From Alphaproteobacteria bacterium UBA685 (lineage in GTDB: Bacteria > Pseudomonadota > Alphaproteobacteria > Puniceispirillales > Puniceispirillaceae), in the NCBI GenBank assembly GCA_002299005.1, contig DBMZ01000052.1, forward strand, positions 6,370-18,920: a stretch of DNA of 12,551 nucleotides, written 5' to 3'. The position numbers and the translations under genes were made by a program. Below the pieces are notes generated by a model, which worked only from the letters and a program-made list of their open reading frames with translations, had not been told where the DNA came from and did no database searches. Positions 9,365 through 12,551 of the stretch are shown piece after piece (position 1 is the first letter of the stretch; each line of letters opens with the position of its first letter).

Positions 9365-10324
9365 ATGGTCTATTTCCACATCACCTGTTTGCTCAATTTC
9401 ATCTGCCACAGCTGCCAAGCGACGCGCCGCTTCACGCAAATTCGCTATATGAACCTTATCATCCGCCACAAAACCTGCTTGGTCTATCAGACGCATGGCC
9501 AATTGGGCGTGATGGCGGGCATATTCAGTGGTGGCGACATCCGCCGGGTCAACAAGCTTTAGCTGGTCATAGCGGGTGAAATCCTCAATCAGCGCATCTG
9601 CCGCCACATAGCCATTGACCATTGTTATCCGCTCACCGCTTGCGCGCAGGCCTTTTGCCTGATGGACCACCATATTGCCTTGTTGCATAATCGCATAGCC
9701 TGGCCCCGGCATCTCTGGTGAGATGATTCTGTCTGATGGCACCTCTTGGCCGAGCCGCTTGAAATCAGCCATCTCATGCTTGGTGCCTTTGAAATATTGG
9801 AACTCACCGCCAACCACAGCTTTTGGGTCTGTGACAAACATCACATAATCATAGCGCAGCGTGTCAACGTGCCATTTATCAACATTCTTGCCCAGCTGAT
9901 GGGGATTGTAATTCAAATGGCCCAATTGGTGACTGATTGTATGAGGCATCAAAGCAACGCCGGCAATCTGGGACATAAAGTCTTTGATATCTGGTGACAG
10001 GCACATATCGCGCAAGAAACGGGAGCGATAGACACCGCCTCTGCAATTGCGCTCAATGCGGGCATTTGATGAGGTATGGGCAGATAGCTGGCGGCACACA
10101 TCAAGCAGACAGGCCGCGCCCTCATCACTTAACACACGAAACACCGCGCTTACCGCAAAATCAGATGGGCATTGCGCAACATCATCTTGCCCATAGCCAA
10201 AATCATAGAGCGTCTCAACAAGCGCGGGCGCCTCCAGGGCTAGATGCTTTGACGGATTAAATTCAGGCTCACGCGCAAGCCACTCAAAGCCTGAGGGCGT
10301 ATAGTTAGATTGCAAATCATCCAT
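9359..10324 (-). CDS. Fe(II)/2-oxoglutarate-dependent dioxygenase superfamily protein, substrate unknown
   Basis: The 321-residue protein has the iron-binding facial triad of the double-stranded beta-helix oxygenases: His152-x-Asp154 (KWHVDTLRYDYVMFVTDP) and distal His221 (MVVHQAKGL). Arg232 (GERITMVNGY) is well placed to bind the 2-oxoglutarate carboxylate. Asp at the second ligand position argues for a hydroxylase or desaturase rather than a halogenase, which has Gly or Ala there. A conserved-looking GGEFQYFKGTKHEM follows at 172-185. There is no signal peptide or membrane segment, so it should be cytoplasmic. The start at 10324 is chosen because AGAGGTG lies five bases upstream; an in-frame start eight codons earlier has no such site. 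I do not recognise the subfamily. It lies between recQ (131 bp) and secE (287 bp), not in an obvious operon, so the context gives no substrate. Confidence 0.75.
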   Translation of the reverse strand: MDDLQSNYTPSGFEWLAREPEFNPSKHLALEAPALVETLYDFGYGQDDVAQCPSDFAVSAVFRVLSDEGAACLLDVCRQLSAHTSSNARIERNCRGGVYRSRFLRDMCLSPDIKDFMSQIAGVALMPHTISHQLGHLNYNPHQLGKNVDKWHVDTLRYDYVMFVTDPKAVVGGEFQYFKGTKHEMADFKRLGQEVPSDRIISPEMPGPGYAIMQQGNMVVHQAKGLRASGERITMVNGYVAADALIEDFTRYDQLKLVDPADVATTEYARHHAQLAMRLIDQAGFVADDKVHIANLREAARRLAAVADEIEQTGDVEIDHY

Positions 10325-10329
10325 TGAAA

Positions 10330-10336
10330 CACCTCT
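10330..10336 (-). promoter_or_regulatory. ribosome binding site deciding the oxygenase start
   Basis: AGAGGTG ends five bases before the ATG at 10324. It is downstream of the alternative in-frame start at 10348, which would place this site inside the coding region. This favours the 321-residue over the 329-residue protein. Confidence 0.6.
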
Positions 10337-10433
10337 GTTGCGGATCAATAAGGCTAAAAATCAAGGTTTAAGATAAGGGCCCTAGCGATAAGAGCATCAT
10401 CTTTTTTACGACTATCTGCGTCTTTTTTAAGAG

Positions 10434-10466
10434 AAAAACAGCGCCTATCAGACGATCACTGATGCG
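10434..10466 (-). terminator. possible intrinsic terminator overlapping the recQ stop codon
   Basis: CGCATCAG (10459-10466) pairs with CTGAT-AG-GCG (10442-10451), giving eight pairs interrupted by a two-base bulge, with a 7-base loop that contains most of the recQ stop codon. CTG and five Ts (10434-10438) follow. The bulge weakens it, so it is a modest candidate for ending the recQ transcript before the oxygenase gene. Confidence 0.35.
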
Positions 10467-12273
10467 ATAGATAGCGTACGATCACATCATGGAAGGCTTC
10501 AAAATAGGCTTCAACCTTCTTTGGCCCCACACCATTAACGGCAAGGAACGCTTGCCTGCTTGTTGGCTTATGGGTGGCGATTTCTATGATGGTTCTATCG
10601 GGGAAAATCACATAGGCAGGGACATTTTTTTCCTGTGCCAATGACAAGCGCAGGGCCTTTAACTGCCCAACCAGCCCCGCATCCTCATCATTCATCACAA
10701 CAGGATCTTGCCGCTTAATCTTTGTCGCTGTCTCTGCTTTGTCATTTATCTCACCAGCCATAAAGCTTTGCTGGCCATGCAAGATAGCATCGGCGGCATC
10801 TGTCAGCTGTAAGGCGCCATAACGCTCAAGATTAACGCTGATGATATTGCGCGCAATCAGCTGGCGCAGCAATGTCTGAAAGAAGCTCTTGGACCTATCA
10901 TGCCCCTTGCCATAGCTTGTCAGGCTATCATGTTCCTTATCTTTGACCTTAGCCGTCGCCGCGCCTCTGACAACATCCAGAATATGGCTGGCACCAAAGA
11001 ATTGGCCTGTCTGATAAATCGCTTCGATGATGTGCGAGGCATCGACCGAATAATCAAGCACCTCTGGCGGCGAGAGGCAATTATCACAATTCCCACAAGG
11101 CGCAGACGCCTCATCAAAATAGGCAAGCAATGTTTGACGACGACAGCCTGTGGTCTCGCAATAGCCGATCAGTGCCTCAAGGCGGGTATATTCGCCAAAT
11201 TTATAAGCTTCAGCGCCATCTGATTCAAAAATCATCCGCTGGCGTTTCATCATATCTTGCAAGCTATAGAATAACAAAGTCTCAGAAGCGGCCCCATCAC
11301 GGCCCGCACGGCCTATCTCTTGATAAAAGGCCTCAACACTCGACGGCAGGCTGGCATGTATCACATAGCGGATATCAGGCTTATCAATCCCCATACCAAA
11401 GGCAATGGTCGCCACCATCACCACATCAGGCTCACTCATAAAGCGGTCTTGGCATTGCGCGCGATATTCTTGATCCTTGCCCGCGTGATAGGCAATCGCA
11501 TTCACCCCATGATTTGACAAATATTCCGCCGTCTCATCTGTCTCTTTGCGTGACAGGCAATAGATAATCCCACTTTGCCCTTGGCGTTCTTCGACATAGG
11601 ACAGGATTTGATCTTTGACGCCCTTCTTGGGCAACACCGCGAGCGATAAGTTCGGCCTATCAAAGCCATGCAAGATCATCTTCGCTTGGCCTCTGGTCAG
11701 CTTATCTGCGATATCACGGCGCGTGGCTTTATCGGCGGTCGCGGTAAAGGCGGCAATCTTGGCGCCTGGGAAGGCATCTTGCAATTGCGAGAGCGATTCA
11801 TAATCAGGACGAAACCCTGCCCCCCATTTCGAGATACAATGCGCCTCATCAATCACAAACATCCCGATAGGCAATTTTTGCAAGGCGGCAATCATCCGCG
11901 GTTGCATCAGGCGCTCAGGGCTAAGATACAGGATTTTCGTATCATCTTGGGCAAAGCGGCGCCATGAGATGACATTATCATCATAGATACGCCCTGAATG
12001 AAGCATTTCGGCCGCGATACCATTATCTTTGAGCGCGGCCACCTGATCACTCATCAGGGCGACCAGCGGCGAGATAACAATCGTCTTTGTGTGCTGGATA
12101 AGGGCTGGCAATTGAAAGCATAGCGACTTACCCGCGCCTGTTGGCATCACCGCAAGCACATGGTCACCACCAAGGATGGTCTCCACAATCTCTTCTTGCC
12201 CTGCCCGAAAAGAGGTAAAGCCAAACGCGCCCTCAAGCGTGCTCTGGATAAGCGCCTTATCGAATTGTCCCAT
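10456..12273 (-). CDS. recQ: ATP-dependent DNA helicase RecQ
   Basis: RecQ is a 3'-5' superfamily 2 helicase that works with RecJ and SSB in recombination and fork repair. The full set of motifs is visible. Numbered from the upstream in-frame ATG at 12297 (613 residues) they are: RecQ motif 0 (FTSFRAGQEE, about 27-36), Walker A PTGAGKS (52-58), DEAH (150-153), the aromatic-rich loop KWGAGFRPDY (157-166), TATA (motif III) near 185, and motif VI QEIGRAGRDG (326-335). Then come the zinc-binding Cys385, Cys401, Cys404 and Cys407, a winged-helix region and a C-terminal HRDC domain (about 540-613). The ATG at 12273 (605 residues, MGQFDKALIQ) is preferred because GGAGAGG precedes it by 11 bases and the family begins there. 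It is the normal E. coli-like domain order. It follows the tRNA-Trp terminator and precedes the oxygenase gene on the same strand. Confidence 0.96.
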   Translation of the reverse strand: MGQFDKALIQSTLEGAFGFTSFRAGQEEIVETILGGDHVLAVMPTGAGKSLCFQLPALIQHTKTIVISPLVALMSDQVAALKDNGIAAEMLHSGRIYDDNVISWRRFAQDDTKILYLSPERLMQPRMIAALQKLPIGMFVIDEAHCISKWGAGFRPDYESLSQLQDAFPGAKIAAFTATADKATRRDIADKLTRGQAKMILHGFDRPNLSLAVLPKKGVKDQILSYVEERQGQSGIIYCLSRKETDETAEYLSNHGVNAIAYHAGKDQEYRAQCQDRFMSEPDVVMVATIAFGMGIDKPDIRYVIHASLPSSVEAFYQEIGRAGRDGAASETLLFYSLQDMMKRQRMIFESDGAEAYKFGEYTRLEALIGYCETTGCRRQTLLAYFDEASAPCGNCDNCLSPPEVLDYSVDASHIIEAIYQTGQFFGASHILDVVRGAATAKVKDKEHDSLTSYGKGHDRSKSFFQTLLRQLIARNIISVNLERYGALQLTDAADAILHGQQSFMAGEINDKAETATKIKRQDPVVMNDEDAGLVGQLKALRLSLAQEKNVPAYVIFPDRTIIEIATHKPTSRQAFLAVNGVGPKKVEAYFEAFHDVIVRYLSHQ

Positions 12274-12284
12274 GCGCCAGCTTT

Positions 12285-12291
12285 CCTCTCC
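12285..12291 (-). promoter_or_regulatory. ribosome binding site favouring the inner recQ start
   Basis: GGAGAGG precedes the ATG at 12273 by 11 bases. The earlier ATG at 12297 has no purine-rich site before it. The spacing is slightly long, so the choice is likely rather than certain. Confidence 0.5.
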
Positions 12292-12324
12292 AATCATTCA
12301 TACTTGCAACCTAAACCTAGTAAG

Positions 12325-12365
12325 ATAAAAAAATAACCCTAAGAGACGAAGCTCTTAAGGCTATT
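12325..12365 (-). terminator. strong intrinsic terminator after tRNA-Trp
   Basis: Ten bases after the tRNA, AATAGCCTTAAGAG (12352-12365) pairs with CTCTTAGGGTTATT (12332-12345) over all 14 positions (two G-T pairs) around the 6-base loop CTTCGT. The outermost pairs run into a tract of seven Ts (12327-12333). This is the clearest terminator in the window and should cut the tRNA transcript off from recQ. Confidence 0.85.
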
Positions 12366-12374
12366 TTCATTTGA

Positions 12375-12450
12375 TGGCAGGAGCGGAGGGACTCGAACCC
12401 ACAGCCCCCGGTTTTGGAGACCGGTGCTCTACCAATTGAGCTACACTCCT
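12375..12450 (-). tRNA. trnW: tRNA-Trp (anticodon CCA)
   Basis: On the minus strand AGGAGTG and CGCTCCT form the 7-bp acceptor stem (one G-U). The D arm is GCTC-AATTGGTA-GAGC. The anticodon stem CCGGT/ACCGG encloses CTCCAAA with anticodon CCA at 12415-12417. The T arm is GTGGG-TTCGAGT-CCCTC. The discriminator G and the 3' CCA are encoded, 76 bases in all. The G discriminator and CCA anticodon are the identity elements of tryptophan tRNA. In many alphaproteobacteria this gene stands directly before secE, often behind tuf; here recQ and the oxygenase gene lie in between. Confidence 0.97.
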
Positions 12451-12465
12451 TCAAAGGTAGCCAAG

Positions 12466-12493
12466 GAATAGCAAATCCCCACAGCTTTTCCAA
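12466..12493 (-). promoter_or_regulatory. possible tRNA-Trp promoter
   Basis: On the minus strand TTGGAA (12488-12493) and CTATTC (12466-12471) are separated by 16 bases, placing a start near 12459, about nine bases before the tRNA. Both boxes are only fair matches. At the very edge (12545-12551) lies a run of seven Ts that could be the tail of a terminator of an upstream gene outside the window. Confidence 0.35.
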
Positions 12494-12551
12494 CCGCAAA
12501 ACGCACACCCCATGCACTTTATTGCGAACTAAGCGTGCCTGCATAAAAAAA

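Noticed and set aside
9293..9562. 89-codon plus-strand frame with a strongly hydrophobic LLIPLLISLLIPLL start
   Set aside because: The hydrophobic repeat is just the 12-bp tandem repeat translated, and the rest is antisense to the oxygenase gene. There is no ribosome binding site of note.

Overview
The window holds the start of the classic bacterial transcription/translation cluster, all on the minus strand. In transcription order (high to low coordinates) it reads tRNA-Trp, recQ, an Fe(II)/2-oxoglutarate oxygenase gene, secE, nusG, rplK, rplA, rplJ, rplL, rpoB and the first third of rpoC, which runs off the left edge. Protein features fit an alphaproteobacterium: a 1389-residue RpoB, a 65-residue single-helix SecE, a 176-residue NusG, and RplL and RplJ N-termini of alphaproteobacterial type. 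The moderate GC and compact layout would suit a marine lineage such as SAR116, but that placement is an impression, not a result.

Right edge (about 12375-12551): a complete tRNA-Trp with encoded CCA, closed by a strong intrinsic terminator. Next (9359-12273) come two genes that are not part of the standard cluster. One is a full-length RecQ helicase with an HRDC domain. The other is an HxD...H dioxygenase of unknown substrate, whose 3' end runs into a four-unit 12-bp tandem repeat. In many alphaproteobacteria trnW and secE are close neighbours, so these two genes look like an insertion or lineage-specific rearrangement. A 287-bp non-coding stretch with a perfect TATAAT then leads into secE.

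The secE-nusG-rplKAJL-rpoBC part is intact. SecE is the Sec translocon subunit; NusG is the elongation factor; L11, L1, L10 and L7/L12 build the L1 arm and the GTPase-associated stalk of the 50S subunit; RpoB and RpoC form the catalytic core of RNA polymerase. The two large gaps, rplA-rplJ (318 bp) and rplL-rpoB (246 bp), are rich in RNA hairpins. The first sits where the L10 autoregulatory leader lies in other bacteria. The second is where enterobacteria have an attenuator, and here it holds an 11-bp perfect hairpin plus a terminator-like hairpin crossed by a competing pairing.

Most of the window is ordinary housekeeping DNA. No unmistakably new system is visible. The points most worth a second look are the uncharacterised oxygenase and its position, the repeat at its stop codon, and the possible attenuator before rpoB.
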